Positions 28,462 through 37,843 of a stretch of DNA of 64,000 nt are shown here, one piece after another. The notes beneath the pieces are model-generated. The model saw nothing but the letters and a program-made list of their open reading frames with translations. It did not search any database and was not told the DNA's origin. Every line of letters begins with the position of its first letter. Positions within the stretch are counted from its first letter, which is position 1. Both the position numbers and the translations under genes were made by a program. Source of the stretch: Cognatundibacterium rugosum (GTDB lineage: Bacteria > Pseudomonadota > Gammaproteobacteria > Burkholderiales > Burkholderiaceae_D); the NCBI RefSeq assembly GCF_014284365.1, contig NZ_JACOGG010000006.1, positions 62,001-126,000 of the forward strand. The letters are read 5' to 3'.

Positions 28462-28585
28462 ACTGACAGTACAAATCTTTGTAGTCTGTGACTGTTCATT
28501 CGGTTTGGTGAGGCCTCTCGAGTTTTACATCTCGCGTTAGCCTTGAGTACTCCTTGGCAGGAATCCCGTGGTGCTGATTAAGCGT

Positions 28586-29749
28586 TTATTCCCAACTGAG
28601 GGCTCCACCGGTCTGGTACTCAATTACACGCGTCTCAAAAAAGTTGCGCTCTTTTTTCAGGTCTATCATTTCGCTCATCCAAGGGAAAGGATTTTCTTCC
28701 TGAGGGAACAAAGTTTCGAGACCAATTTGTTGTGCTCTGCGATTTGCGATGAAGCGCAAATATCCTTTAAACATAGGCGCATTTAATCCAAGCACTCCAC
28801 GCGGCATTGTATCCTCTGCGTAGCGATATTCCAACTCCACCGCGCGCAAAAACAACGATTTAATTTCATCTCTGAATTCAGGTGTCCACAAATGTGGATT
28901 TTCCATCTTAATCGTATTGATCAGATCGATCCCGAAATTGCAGTGCATCGATTCATCACGCAAAATGTATTGATACTGTTCTGCTGCGCCCATCATTTTA
29001 TTCTGACGACCCAAAGCCAGAATTTGTGTGAAGCCCACATAGAAAAACAGACCTTCCATCAAACATGCAAACACGATCAATGAACGCAGCAAAGTCTGAT
29101 CTGCTTCTGTGGTGCCGGTTTTGAATTCAGGATTGGTCAGTACGTCGATGAAAGGAATCAGGAACTGATCTTTATCACGGATCGATTCCACTTCATTGTA
29201 GGCGTTAAAAATCTCACCTTCATCCAAGCCCAGCGATTCAACGATGTATTGATATGCATGAGTATGAATCGCTTCTTCAAATGCCTGGCGCAGCAGATAC
29301 TGACGGCATTCCGGCGCAGTAATGTGACGGTAAGTACCGAGCACAATATTATTGGCAGCCAGCGAATCAGCAGTCACAAAAAAACCCAGATTGCGCTTCA
29401 CCAGACGACGCTCATCTTCAGATAAGCCATTCGGGCTTTTCCACAGTTCGATGTCGCGCTGCATATTAATTTCCTGCGGCATCCAGTGATTTGCGCAACC
29501 GGCCAGATATTTGTCCCAGGCCCATTTGTACTTAAATGGTACCAGCTGATTCACATCAGTCTGACCATTGATAATGCGCTTGTCTGCGGCATTCACGCGA
29601 CGCGCAGTTTCATCAGCGGCTGCCGGTTTGCTGACCAGCGCCGGGCTCAGCGCGATATCCTGCGTTTGCAAACGGGCTTGCAGTTCCGGTGTGGCAGTTG
29701 GTTTCGGTGCCGGCGCAGCCGGGGTGGCCTCATCATCCCAAGATAACAT
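28586..29749 (-). CDS. nrdB: Class Ia ribonucleotide reductase beta subunit
   Basis: A 387-residue ferritin-like subunit housing the di-iron tyrosyl radical. The first-shell Asp lies in [21 protein letters not shown] supplies Glu and His ligands plus the Tyr at the radical position (Glu+7, as Tyr122 in E. coli), and [10 protein letters not shown] supplies the later Glu/His pair. The N-terminus is extended by ~50 low-complexity residues and starts MLSWDDE. The C-terminal tail, which docks on NrdA, ends [11 protein letters not shown]. It is 133 bases downstream of nrdA on the same strand and ends at tandem hairpins. The enzyme supplies dNTPs aerobically. Confidence 0.95.
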   Translation of the reverse strand: MLSWDDEATPAAPAPKPTATPELQARLQTQDIALSPALVSKPAAADETARRVNAADKRIINGQTDVNQLVPFKYKWAWDKYLAGCANHWMPQEINMQRDIELWKSPNGLSEDERRLVKRNLGFFVTADSLAANNIVLGTYRHITAPECRQYLLRQAFEEAIHTHAYQYIVESLGLDEGEIFNAYNEVESIRDKDQFLIPFIDVLTNPEFKTGTTEADQTLLRSLIVFACLMEGLFFYVGFTQILALGRQNKMMGAAEQYQYILRDESMHCNFGIDLINTIKMENPHLWTPEFRDEIKSLFLRAVELEYRYAEDTMPRGVLGLNAPMFKGYLRFIANRRAQQIGLETLFPQEENPFPWMSEMIDLKKERNFFETRVIEYQTGGALSWE

Positions 29750-29834
29750 TTCACTATTCCTTACATTGTTGGGTACTGAAGCAGCGGAAGCAGTGTCTTA
29801 TGGCCTGCTCCACATCTGCTGTCATTACACAGAA

Positions 29835-29856
29835 GTGACAGTCTGCTGACTGTCAC
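29835..29856 (-). repeat. Perfect 22-base inverted repeat between nrdA and nrdB
   Basis: GTGACAGTC-TGCT-GACTGTCAC forms a 9-bp perfect stem in the nrdA-nrdB spacer. No T-run follows in the gene direction, so it is more likely an mRNA stability or processing hairpin, or a protein site, than a terminator. Confidence 0.7.
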
Positions 29857-29882
29857 AGGTTGATACAATCAAGCTGCATTTA

Positions 29883-32798
29883 TTACTGGCAAGCTTCACA
29901 TTCTTCAAAGCCAGGATCACCCGGACGCAGATAGCAAGCGGCACCCTCTGCTTCCGGCGCCACTGCCGGGGCTGCTGCCACTGGAGCAGCACTGAATGCA
30001 CCGGCCCCACCATCTACCGCAACCGCATTCAAGGCACCTGTTTTGGTGGTCGATTTTTCTGTATGGGTAGCACCGATGGTACGCAGGTAGTAAGTCGTTT
30101 TCAGACCACGCAGCCAGGCCAGCTTGTACGTTTCGTCGAGCTTCTTACCGGATGCGCCAGCCATATAGATATTCAGGGATTGCGCCTGATCTATCCATTT
30201 TTGACGGCGCGATGCAGCTTCCACCAGCCAGGATGGGCTGACTTCAAATGCAGTCGCATACAATTCGCGCAGATCCTGAGGAATCCGGTCTATGCGTGCC
30301 AGGCTGCCGTCGAAGTATTTCAGATCGGCGATCATGACTTCATCCCACAGACCACGCAGTTTCAGATCACGCACCAGGTATTCATTGATCTCAGTAAATT
30401 CACCCGACAAGTTGGATTTCACGTACAGATTCTGGTAGGTCGGCTCGATACAGGCTGAGACACCAATAATATTCGAGATGGTCGCAGTCGGTGCGATCGC
30501 CACGCAGTTCGAGTTACGCATACCGTGTTGCTTGATACGCTCACGTACCACTGTCCAATCCATGGATTCGCTGAAATCCGCTTCCAGATAACCGCCGCGT
30601 TCTTCCATCAAGAGCTTGAGCGAGTCTTGTGGCAGGATGCCACGATCCCACAACGAACCTTTATACGAGCTGTAAGTGCCGCGTTCTTCGGCCAGCTCAG
30701 TCGATGCCAGGTAAGCGTAGTAGCAGACAGCTTCCATCGAGGTATCAGCAAATTGCACTGCTTCGTTGGATGCATATGGCACACGCATGATGTGCAGGCA
30801 ATCCTGGAAGCCCATGATACCCATGCCGACCGGACGGTGACGCAGATTGGATTCGCGTGCTTTCTGTACCGCATAGTAGTTAATATCAATCACGTTATCC
30901 AGCATACGCATCGCTGTGCGTATGGTTTTTTGCAGTTTGACGTGATCGAGTTTGCCATCCTTCATGTGCGCTGGCAGATTGACCGAGCCCAGATTACATA
31001 CAGCGATTTCACTTTCATTCGTATTCAAGGTGATTTCGGTACACAGATTCGAGGAGTGCACCACACCGACGTGCTGCTGCGGGCTGCGGATATTGCAAGG
31101 ATCCTTGAATGTGATCCATGGATGTCCGGTTTCAAATAACATGGACAACATTTTGCGCCACAGGTCGAGTGCCGGGATTTTTTTCGACAGTTCGATCTCG
31201 CCGCTGGCGGCTTTAGCTTCGTAAGCAAGGTAAGCACTTTCAAATGCCTTACCGAATTTATCATGCAGATCCGGTACGTCAGATGGGGAGAACAGCGTCC
31301 AGTCACCTTTTTCCATTACACGTTTCATGAACAGATCCGGAATCCAGTTAGCCGTGTTCATGTCATGCGTACGGCGGCGGTCATCACCGGTGTTCTTACG
31401 CAAGTCGAGGAATTCCTCAATATCCATGTGCCAGGTTTCGAGGTAGGCGCAGACTGCGCCTTTACGCTTACCACCTTGATTGACTGCAACCGCAGTATCG
31501 TTGACCACTTTCAGGAAAGGCACCACGCCCTGTGATTTTCCATTCGTGCCTTTAATATGGGCGCCCAATGAGCGTACCGGTGTCCAGTCATTGCCCAGAC
31601 CACCTGCGTATTTCGCCAGCAAGGCATTTTCTTTGAGCGCATCATAAATACCGGCCAGATCATCCGACACGGTAGTCAGATAGCAGGACGACAATTGCGA
31701 ACGTTGTGTGCCGGAGTTAAACAGCGTCGGTGTCGAACTCATAAAGTCAAAGCTGGACAGCAAATGGTAGAACTCAATCGCACGTGCGGTACGGTCTTTT
31801 TCTTCCAGCGCCAGGCCCATCGCCACACGCATATAGAAAGCCTGAGGCATTTCAATACGGGTACCACGGATGTGCAGGAAATAACGGTCATACAGAGTCT
31901 GCAAACCGATATAGCTGAATTGCAGATCACGATCAGCCACCAGTGCTTTAGCCAGCGTAGCCAGGTCAAATTCAGCCAGACGGGTATCGAGCAGATCCGC
32001 TTCTATCCCTTTGCGGATAAATTCAGGGAAGTAAGTGATGTATTCAGCAGCCGCATCATTCTGTGCGACTTCTTTGCCAAACACTTCTTTACGTACTGTG
32101 TGCAGCAACAGACGGGAAGTCACCTGGCTGTAAGCCGGTTCTTTTTCCATCAGGGCACGTGCGGCCAGAATTGCAGATTTATGCAGTTCTTCAACCGGTA
32201 CGCCGTCGTACAGATTTTTCAGGGTTTCAGTCAGGATCGCTTCTGCGTCGGCCAGTTTATCCAGACCGATACAGGCAGCCGCGATCATGGCACGTACTTT
32301 TTCTACGTCCAGCACGACCTTTTCGCCATCGATCACAACATGGATCTGTGGCAGACTGGCCTGGGACGCACGCTGGGCTTCCTGTGCCAGGCGGCGCTCT
32401 TCCTGGTGCTTGGCACGATACAACACATAGGCGCGCGCGACATCGTGCTCACCCGAACGCATCAATGCGAGCTCGACCTGATCCTGGATATCTTCAATAT
32501 GAAACGTGCCTCCGGTAGGCTGTCTGCGCATCAGCGCAGCAACTACTGTCGCAGTTAATTGCTCAACCAGTTCACGGACACGTGCCGAGGCCGCGCCCTG
32601 ACCGCCATTCACTGCGAGAAAGGCCTTAGTCATCGCAATGGCAATTTTTGATGGCTCAAAACCAACGACTGCGCCATTACGACGGATCACCATGTATTGA
32701 CTGAATTGGCCGCTGGACGCAGCAGATCCGCTAACAGGATTGAGCAGACCAGGAATATCGGAATGAGTCAGCGTGGATGTTTCGGTTGAAGAGTGCAT
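29883..32798 (-). CDS. nrdA: Class Ia ribonucleotide reductase alpha subunit
   Basis: A 971-residue catalytic subunit reducing ribonucleoside diphosphates. Two ATP-cone-type regulatory segments are visible: YMVIRRNGAVVGFEPSKI (~40-130) and a second, divergent one from IHVVIDGEKVVLDVEKVRAM (~150-245). Catalytic residues: first redox Cys in SSCYLTTV (~371), NLCTEITL with the radical Cys and Glu (~587), second redox Cys in VCNLGSVNL, and the C-terminal Cys pair in EECEACQ. Two ATP-cones are known in Pseudomonas NrdA. CCGGAGG precedes the ATG. The upstream region carries two NrdR-type boxes. Confidence 0.96.
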   Translation of the reverse strand: MHSSTETSTLTHSDIPGLLNPVSGSAASSGQFSQYMVIRRNGAVVGFEPSKIAIAMTKAFLAVNGGQGAASARVRELVEQLTATVVAALMRRQPTGGTFHIEDIQDQVELALMRSGEHDVARAYVLYRAKHQEERRLAQEAQRASQASLPQIHVVIDGEKVVLDVEKVRAMIAAACIGLDKLADAEAILTETLKNLYDGVPVEELHKSAILAARALMEKEPAYSQVTSRLLLHTVRKEVFGKEVAQNDAAAEYITYFPEFIRKGIEADLLDTRLAEFDLATLAKALVADRDLQFSYIGLQTLYDRYFLHIRGTRIEMPQAFYMRVAMGLALEEKDRTARAIEFYHLLSSFDFMSSTPTLFNSGTQRSQLSSCYLTTVSDDLAGIYDALKENALLAKYAGGLGNDWTPVRSLGAHIKGTNGKSQGVVPFLKVVNDTAVAVNQGGKRKGAVCAYLETWHMDIEEFLDLRKNTGDDRRRTHDMNTANWIPDLFMKRVMEKGDWTLFSPSDVPDLHDKFGKAFESAYLAYEAKAASGEIELSKKIPALDLWRKMLSMLFETGHPWITFKDPCNIRSPQQHVGVVHSSNLCTEITLNTNESEIAVCNLGSVNLPAHMKDGKLDHVKLQKTIRTAMRMLDNVIDINYYAVQKARESNLRHRPVGMGIMGFQDCLHIMRVPYASNEAVQFADTSMEAVCYYAYLASTELAEERGTYSSYKGSLWDRGILPQDSLKLLMEERGGYLEADFSESMDWTVVRERIKQHGMRNSNCVAIAPTATISNIIGVSACIEPTYQNLYVKSNLSGEFTEINEYLVRDLKLRGLWDEVMIADLKYFDGSLARIDRIPQDLRELYATAFEVSPSWLVEAASRRQKWIDQAQSLNIYMAGASGKKLDETYKLAWLRGLKTTYYLRTIGATHTEKSTTKTGALNAVAVDGGAGAFSAAPVAAAPAVAPEAEGAACYLRPGDPGFEECEACQ

Positions 32799-33000
32799 TG
32801 AGCCTCCGGTTCAGTAATTTCTGGGCGCCGCACTGCATACAGTGTAGGCAGCACGACGAGGGATTAATTGGGTACAGCGCTTTACGACAGACTGCCTGAC
32901 ATAGCTGCATGCTATGTAAATCTCATCTTTGTGTAACAGTTAATGCTAGAGGGGGATGTGAAGCAAGAAAGGTAAAACATAGAATTCATCATGAGATCAA

Positions 33001-33046
33001 ACACTAGATATAGTGCATATTTTCTCAACAGCCCTAATTCTAGTGT
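33001..33046 (-). promoter_or_regulatory. Pair of NrdR-type boxes upstream of nrdA
   Basis: Box 1 (33001-33016, ACACTAGATATAGTGC) is a near-perfect palindrome matching the NrdR consensus. Box 2 (33031-33046) matches mainly in its right half (CTAGTGT). Centres are 30 bp apart, about three helical turns, as usual for NrdR box pairs. NrdR represses ribonucleotide reductase genes; nrdR itself is not in the window. Confidence 0.75.
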
Positions 33047-33104
33047 CACACTGCGGCAGTAGCAAGCGCTTTCTGATTGAAAAAATATTTATTTTTTTGA
33101 TGAA

Positions 33105-33122
33105 AATTCCCCGCAGGGAATT
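33105..33122 (-). terminator. Possible terminator of pilS-pilR
   Basis: AATTCCC-CGCA-GGGAATT, a 7-bp stem; on the minus strand it is followed by TTTCATC, a poor T-run. Position downstream of pilR is suitable. Confidence 0.35.
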
Positions 33123-33265
33123 GACTTTCTGAGGCTCACAGAAAATGCCGTCCCGCACTGCAAGTGAGCACTAACAGAAAGCCATTTCAGATCAGATTAA
33201 CGTGAGAAGGAGGACTTGACGAACAGCATAAGCATGCTTTTACAAAGCACTGCATTCTGCCCGAT

Positions 33266-34714
33266 TTATTGTATTTTTAACTTCTGTATTTGATAGCGTA
33301 ACTGCCGGAAACTGACTCCCAGCAATTCTGCTGCCTGAGTCCGGTTCTGATAGGTCTGCTGTAAAGCACGGCGTATCATTTCACGCTCCACCTGCTCCAG
33401 AAAGTCGGGCAGAGAACAAGGCAAGGCAGGCAAGGCCAATTCCGACAGGAGTTCCGCTGTCGCAGGTGCAGTGCCAGAATCGAGGGCACTGCCGCTGCCT
33501 GTCGGCGCCGCTGCAACTGAAACAGACGCGGCATGTGGCTCACTGCGTGTGCCACGCAACATCAGATCGCCGGGTTCTATACAACCATCGTTGGCAAATG
33601 CCAGCGCCCGTTCCAAAATATTTTCCAACTCACGGACATTGCCAGGAAAATCATATTGCAACAAAGCCTGCAATGCAGCCGGTGCCAGACTGACTGGCGT
33701 TTGTGCCAGCCTGGTCAGCATGCCTTGCGCCAGCTCTGGTATATCTTCCAAACGTTGGCGCAACGGCGGCAAATGCAGTTCTATCACGTTCAGGCGGTAA
33801 TACAAATCCTGACGGAAGCGCCCTTCTTCGACACAACGAGCCAGATTCTGATGGGTCGCGCTGATAATCCTGACATCGACAGATTCTTCCGTCGTAGAGC
33901 CGATTTTACGGATACGACGCTCCTGGATGGCACGCAGCAATTTGACCTGCATCGCAAGTGGCAAATCAGCGACCTCGTCCAGCATCAGGGTGCCGCCATT
34001 CGCGGCCTGAAAAAATCCATCCCTGTCATCCACCGCACCGGTGAACGCCCCTTTGCGATAGCCAAAAAACTCGGCTTCCATCAGGTTCTCCGGAATCGCA
34101 CCACAGTTCACCGCGACAAATGCCTGTGCGGCACGCGCGCTGGTCTTGTGAATTTCACGTGCAGCCAGTTCTTTTCCGCTGCCGGATTCACCGGTAATAA
34201 TCACCGGTGCCATACTGCGCGCCAGCCTGTCGATCTGGCTGCGCACCATCTGCATCCCTGCTGAACTGCCGATCAGGAAGGAAGGTGCACGCTGACCGGC
34301 ATCGTGAGCACTGCTGACCGGTGCAACCGCCACTTCATGCATTTCCAGCGCAGAGCGCACCAGCTTACGCAAATGATCAAGCGCAACCGGTTTGGACACG
34401 TAATCAAAAGCACCCGCCTTGAGCGCAACAACAGCATTGTCAGCACTGCCGAAAGCAGTAATCACGGCAATCGGTGTATTCTTATCGCTGGCACTCAACT
34501 CCTCTACCAACTCCATCCCCGATCCGTCGGGCAAACGCATATCCGTTAATACCAGAGAATAGGTATTTTTTTGCAGATAACTGCGTGCCACGCTGAGATT
34601 CTCCGCACTGTCGACATCAAGCCCCATTTTAATCAGGGTAATCTCTAGCAGCTCACGCAAATGAGCTTCATCGTCGACGACTAGGATTTTTGGGCAACTG
34701 TTAGTGTGGTTCAC
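33266..34714 (-). CDS. pilR: Sigma-54-dependent response regulator PilR
   Basis: A 482-residue NtrC-family regulator. The receiver (1-~120) has VVDDE and phospho-acceptor Asp58 in VLTDMRLPDG. The AAA+ domain (~150-380) has Walker A GESGSGKE, the sigma-54 contact loop GAFTGA and GGTLMLDEVADLP. A Fis-type helix-turn-helix ends the protein (RTQAAELLGVSFRQLRYQIQ). Paired with a PilS-type kinase by ATGA overlap, it is expected to activate pilA from a sigma-54 promoter; pilA is not in this window. Confidence 0.9.
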   Translation of the reverse strand: MNHTNSCPKILVVDDEAHLRELLEITLIKMGLDVDSAENLSVARSYLQKNTYSLVLTDMRLPDGSGMELVEELSASDKNTPIAVITAFGSADNAVVALKAGAFDYVSKPVALDHLRKLVRSALEMHEVAVAPVSSAHDAGQRAPSFLIGSSAGMQMVRSQIDRLARSMAPVIITGESGSGKELAAREIHKTSARAAQAFVAVNCGAIPENLMEAEFFGYRKGAFTGAVDDRDGFFQAANGGTLMLDEVADLPLAMQVKLLRAIQERRIRKIGSTTEESVDVRIISATHQNLARCVEEGRFRQDLYYRLNVIELHLPPLRQRLEDIPELAQGMLTRLAQTPVSLAPAALQALLQYDFPGNVRELENILERALAFANDGCIEPGDLMLRGTRSEPHAASVSVAAAPTGSGSALDSGTAPATAELLSELALPALPCSLPDFLEQVEREMIRRALQQTYQNRTQAAELLGVSFRQLRYQIQKLKIQ

Positions 34715-36486
34715 GATGACACCGTCAATCCTGAGAAATTAATCACAAAACGACCGCTAGGCTCAGCCGAGTCATCCTGGCTATCATCAACGCGGTATTC
34801 ATAATCGAGTAAAGAACGGTTATTCAGACACAGTTCACGCGCCATATACAGCCCCAGACCGGTGCCCATACGCGAGGTTGTGTAAAACGGTTCAAACAGA
34901 TGCGCCCTCACGTCGTAGCTGATCGCCGGGCCATCATCCTGGATATGCAATTCCTGTCTGCCATTCGGGCTGGTCATGGCATGCAGCTGGATACTTCCAG
35001 GCTGACCACTGGCATAGCGTACCGCGTTCGACAGTAAGTTGGTCAATACTTCAAACAAATGTCCGGGATCAAAAGTGACTTGAAAATCCACCTCATCGCT
35101 GATCAGTATGAGCCCGGGAGCTATGCTGCGGGTCTCACTGAAATCCTGCACACACTCACGTACCACCCGCATCAGCGGATAGGCTTCGACATCGGTTCTT
35201 GCTTTACGCGACAACTTGAGTATATCTTCAATCAACTGATTCAGACGGGCGACATTATCATCGACGATACGCAGCAGACGCCTTGCCTGTGGATTTTCAG
35301 GCTGCAACTGGCTTAAATCCTCATTGAGTAACGAAGCTGCATACGAAATGGACGACAAGGGATTCCTGACTTCATGCGCAATACTGGCGGTTAAACGTCC
35401 CATCGACGCCAGCTTCAGTTGCTGAGCCTGATTTTCTATGTCAGAGACATCCTGCATGAAGACGATGGTATAGCGTCGGTCCAGCGCCTGCTGTGCAGAC
35501 AAAGGCAAGAGATGGCTATCCTCGACCAGAATAAAACGCAACTTCAGATGCGTGACAAAATGAGGACGTTCCGCACGCAATCCGAAACTGCTGACCTCAA
35601 AGCCCGACTTCAAGCCAGCACGCCCCTCATCCAGATAACAGGGTATAGACACAAAAGAAATATCATCCTCAGGATTCCGTCCCGGCCCGCTGATACTGCG
35701 CTGACGCATATCAGCCAGAGTCTCGGCCATCGGCCTGAGGGCGACAATATTGGCCAGCTTAATGCCCAGCATTTCTTTAGTCAGGTTACCGCCCAGCATA
35801 CGCTCTGCGGCCGGATTAATTTCAAACACGCGGCCAGAATGATCCAGCACCAGGATGCCATCCCCCATATCAGCGATCACCAGCCGGTTAATCGCCTGTT
35901 GCATTGCTAACTCATTGCCACGCTGGGTAGCGAGTTGCTCCTGGCGGATCAGATTACTGGCCAGACGACTCACGACATAAATCACCGCAAAATACGATGC
36001 GCCAAACAAGCCAGCCTGTGACACCAGATTGCCATCATTCAGTTCCAGCGCGCGATATACCCCTTCCACCAACAGAAACAGACTGACAATAGCGCAGAAA
36101 AAGAAAGCCCAGATCAGGGGTGCCAGGATGGCCACACCAGCCAGCGGAAACATAAACAGGATGCTCAGTCCGCCCCGTCCACCGCCTGAGCCCAGATAGA
36201 GGAGGGAAATGACAAGCAAATCGACCACGATCTGCGCCAGCAACTGAACAACAAAGTGCCGCTGATGAAAAAAACGGATCAGCGTAAAACCAATGCTGGC
36301 AAACAGATAGGCAAAACAAATATCTTTGGCTAGCAGATGACTGAAAACCCAAATATCTTTCGTACTGCGCAGATTCAGTAAAAGCAATAAGCAAGCCGCG
36401 ATGATGATGCGCGAGATATTGAAGGTCTGCAACGAGCGCCAGAACGAAGGCGATGGATTGGATAATCCGGAAAAAGAAGCCGGCAT
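34711..36486 (-). CDS. pilS: Membrane sensor histidine kinase PilS
   Basis: A 591-residue kinase with about six hydrophobic segments in residues ~20-190, a PAS-like domain (~200-330) including VFEINPAAERMLGG, a HisKA domain with the phospho-His in SIAHEVRNPLSS (~373), and a HATPase domain with NLLSNAVRYA and GTGLGLYMARELC. PilS senses membrane pilin levels in Pseudomonas. Its stop overlaps the pilR ATG, and its start is 8 bases after the small zinc-ribbon gene, so the four genes from the YpjD-like protein to pilR form one minus-strand unit. Confidence 0.9.
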   Translation of the reverse strand: MPASFSGLSNPSPSFWRSLQTFNISRIIIAACLLLLLNLRSTKDIWVFSHLLAKDICFAYLFASIGFTLIRFFHQRHFVVQLLAQIVVDLLVISLLYLGSGGGRGGLSILFMFPLAGVAILAPLIWAFFFCAIVSLFLLVEGVYRALELNDGNLVSQAGLFGASYFAVIYVVSRLASNLIRQEQLATQRGNELAMQQAINRLVIADMGDGILVLDHSGRVFEINPAAERMLGGNLTKEMLGIKLANIVALRPMAETLADMRQRSISGPGRNPEDDISFVSIPCYLDEGRAGLKSGFEVSSFGLRAERPHFVTHLKLRFILVEDSHLLPLSAQQALDRRYTIVFMQDVSDIENQAQQLKLASMGRLTASIAHEVRNPLSSISYAASLLNEDLSQLQPENPQARRLLRIVDDNVARLNQLIEDILKLSRKARTDVEAYPLMRVVRECVQDFSETRSIAPGLILISDEVDFQVTFDPGHLFEVLTNLLSNAVRYASGQPGSIQLHAMTSPNGRQELHIQDDGPAISYDVRAHLFEPFYTTSRMGTGLGLYMARELCLNNRSLLDYEYRVDDSQDDSAEPSGRFVINFSGLTVSS

Positions 36487-36494
36487 CGTGCTGT

Positions 36495-36764
36495 TTAATG
36501 CGTATGCAAATCAGCGTGCGCCGCGCTGCAGAAGTGCAGTTCACCACGCAGCACTGCTTCAGAAACCGGCACATACAACTGACAATGTGCGCAACTGACC
36601 ATATCCTCGGCGTCTCTTACCGCATGACCGGGAGCTGCCGATGGCGACGAAGATGGTTCGGCCTCAGGCGGTGTCTGAAATGTGCGGGACTGCATGTCAC
36701 GTGCTTTTTTCTTTAACGCCAGAATCACCAACACACCCAGCACCAGCCACAAAATAATTCTCAT
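36495..36764 (-). CDS. Small membrane-anchored zinc-ribbon protein (PP0621 family)
   Basis: An 89-residue protein with one N-terminal hydrophobic helix (IILWLVLGVLVILAL), a short Pro/Ser linker, and a C-terminal Cys/His motif: CAHCQLYVPVSEAVLR followed by HFCSAAHADLHTH. The pattern suggests a single zinc site. The family is uncharacterised and typically located beside pilS in betaproteobacteria. Its start overlaps the stop of the YpjD-like gene (ATGA). Confidence 0.8.
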   Translation of the reverse strand: MRIILWLVLGVLVILALKKKARDMQSRTFQTPPEAEPSSSPSAAPGHAVRDAEDMVSCAHCQLYVPVSEAVLRGELHFCSAAHADLHTH

Positions 36765-37573
36765 ACCAGACTCCGGTGCAATAGCACTTCAAGCACAAAA
36801 CGACTGCCTACATAGGCCAGTAACAACACCAAAAAACCAGACAGTGTAAAACTGAGCACCGTCTTGCCACGCCAGCCACGCCATTGACGCCCCAGTAACA
36901 GGGTGCCGAACAACGCCCAGGAAAACAACGATAAGACGGTCTTATGATCCCATTTGAACGCGATACCCAATACCTGTTCCGAAAAAACGATACCGGAAAA
37001 CACAGTCAGCGTCAGCAAGACAAAGCCCACCGTAATCAGGCGGAACAAGACTTTTTCCATCGTCAGCAAGGCGGGCAACTGATCCAGTAACTGATTCAGC
37101 CATGGGCTGACAGGCTGCGCACGAAGTTTGTGCAAATGCTTATCCTGCAAGCTCATGATCGCAGCATGAAACGCAGCGATGGTCAGCGTGCTGTAGGCCA
37201 GCAAAGCAATGGCTACATGCCACGGAAACATCTGGGTTTTTCCGGCCAACGGAATCAGGCTGCCCGGAAACAAGGCGGTCAGACTGACCGCAAGCATAGC
37301 TGGCGGCAGCAGGAGTATTTTCAAACCACCCAAGGCAAAGCTGCGATTCTCCAACACATAAGCACTGACTGTCATCCATAAAGCGGCGGACAACATCACT
37401 GCAAAGCCAACCCGCAAGGCATCACCCGTGAATACATGACTACACAAAGAGATCGCATGCACCAGCCAGGCAACAGCCGTCAGCGCTGCAGCAGCGCGCA
37501 CTTGTCGTAATGGCAGCAGGAGCGCAGCCAGATACAGGGCCGCGGACAGAATAGGTAAATAGATTTGCATCAT
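36761..37573 (-). CDS. YpjD/CcsA-like cytochrome c assembly family membrane protein
   Basis: A 270-residue inner-membrane protein with about eight hydrophobic segments. The segment FPWHVAIALLAYSTLTIAAF and the later KWDHKTVLSLFSWALFGTLL resemble the haem-handling motifs of CcsA/CcmC relatives, with candidate His residues. E. coli YpjD has no proven role in cytochrome c maturation, so the family name should be read cautiously. In many Burkholderiales this gene lies divergent from ffh; here about 10 kb separates the two. Confidence 0.8.
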   Translation of the reverse strand: MMQIYLPILSAALYLAALLLPLRQVRAAAALTAVAWLVHAISLCSHVFTGDALRVGFAVMLSAALWMTVSAYVLENRSFALGGLKILLLPPAMLAVSLTALFPGSLIPLAGKTQMFPWHVAIALLAYSTLTIAAFHAAIMSLQDKHLHKLRAQPVSPWLNQLLDQLPALLTMEKVLFRLITVGFVLLTLTVFSGIVFSEQVLGIAFKWDHKTVLSLFSWALFGTLLLGRQWRGWRGKTVLSFTLSGFLVLLLAYVGSRFVLEVLLHRSLV

Positions 37574-37843
37574 CTAAGTTTACACTATCTGCAATTGCTT
37601 TTTTTGATTTCCACCAATAGCACAAGGCGATGCATAGCTTGCCTAAGCAAGCGCATCACAAAAAGAAATTATCAAAAAAGTAAATTCAAAGCTACTCCCA
37701 TGGAATGCCAAGCAAAATTTCCAGCATTTTCAGACTTTTTTGAACTTTTTCACAGTAATTCACACTAAACTGCGCGCCTTCCGGTATGCCGGATTGCCCC
37801 AAGGGACAGAAATTTTATTTCACACTTTCAGATAAATACAAAG
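37574..37843. other. Divergent intergenic region ypjD-like / S46 peptidase
   Basis: 270 bp, AT-rich. It must hold promoters for both directions. No consensus sigma-70 or sigma-54 element stands out, and the short frames here have no features. The peptidase ATG has only a weak ribosome binding site (AAATACAAAG). Confidence 0.35.

Larger units (their letters stand above)
28166..28585 (-). other. Non-coding region downstream of nrdB with two hairpins
   Basis: These 420 bp hold no convincing gene; a 60-codon plus-strand frame (28273-28455) has no family features. On the minus strand the nrdB transcript would read about 125 bases and then meet two terminator-like hairpins (28425-28461 and 28365-28393). 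Closer to the histone gene are its ribosome binding site and short inverted repeats (GCGCAA/TTGCGC; ATCCGC/GCGGAT) that may be promoter elements. A small RNA processed from the nrdB 3' end is possible but unproven. Confidence 0.4.
32799..33265 (-). other. pilR-nrdA intergenic control region
   Basis: This 467-bp gap contains the nrdA ribosome binding site, a ~200-base putative leader with no reading frame of note, two NrdR-type boxes (33001-33046) and a short hairpin near 33105-33122. I could not assign -35/-10 elements with confidence. Confidence 0.6.

Noticed and set aside
32799..33000. Cobalamin riboswitch in the nrdA leader
   Set aside because: No B12-box-like sequence seen; the reductase is the B12-independent class Ia.
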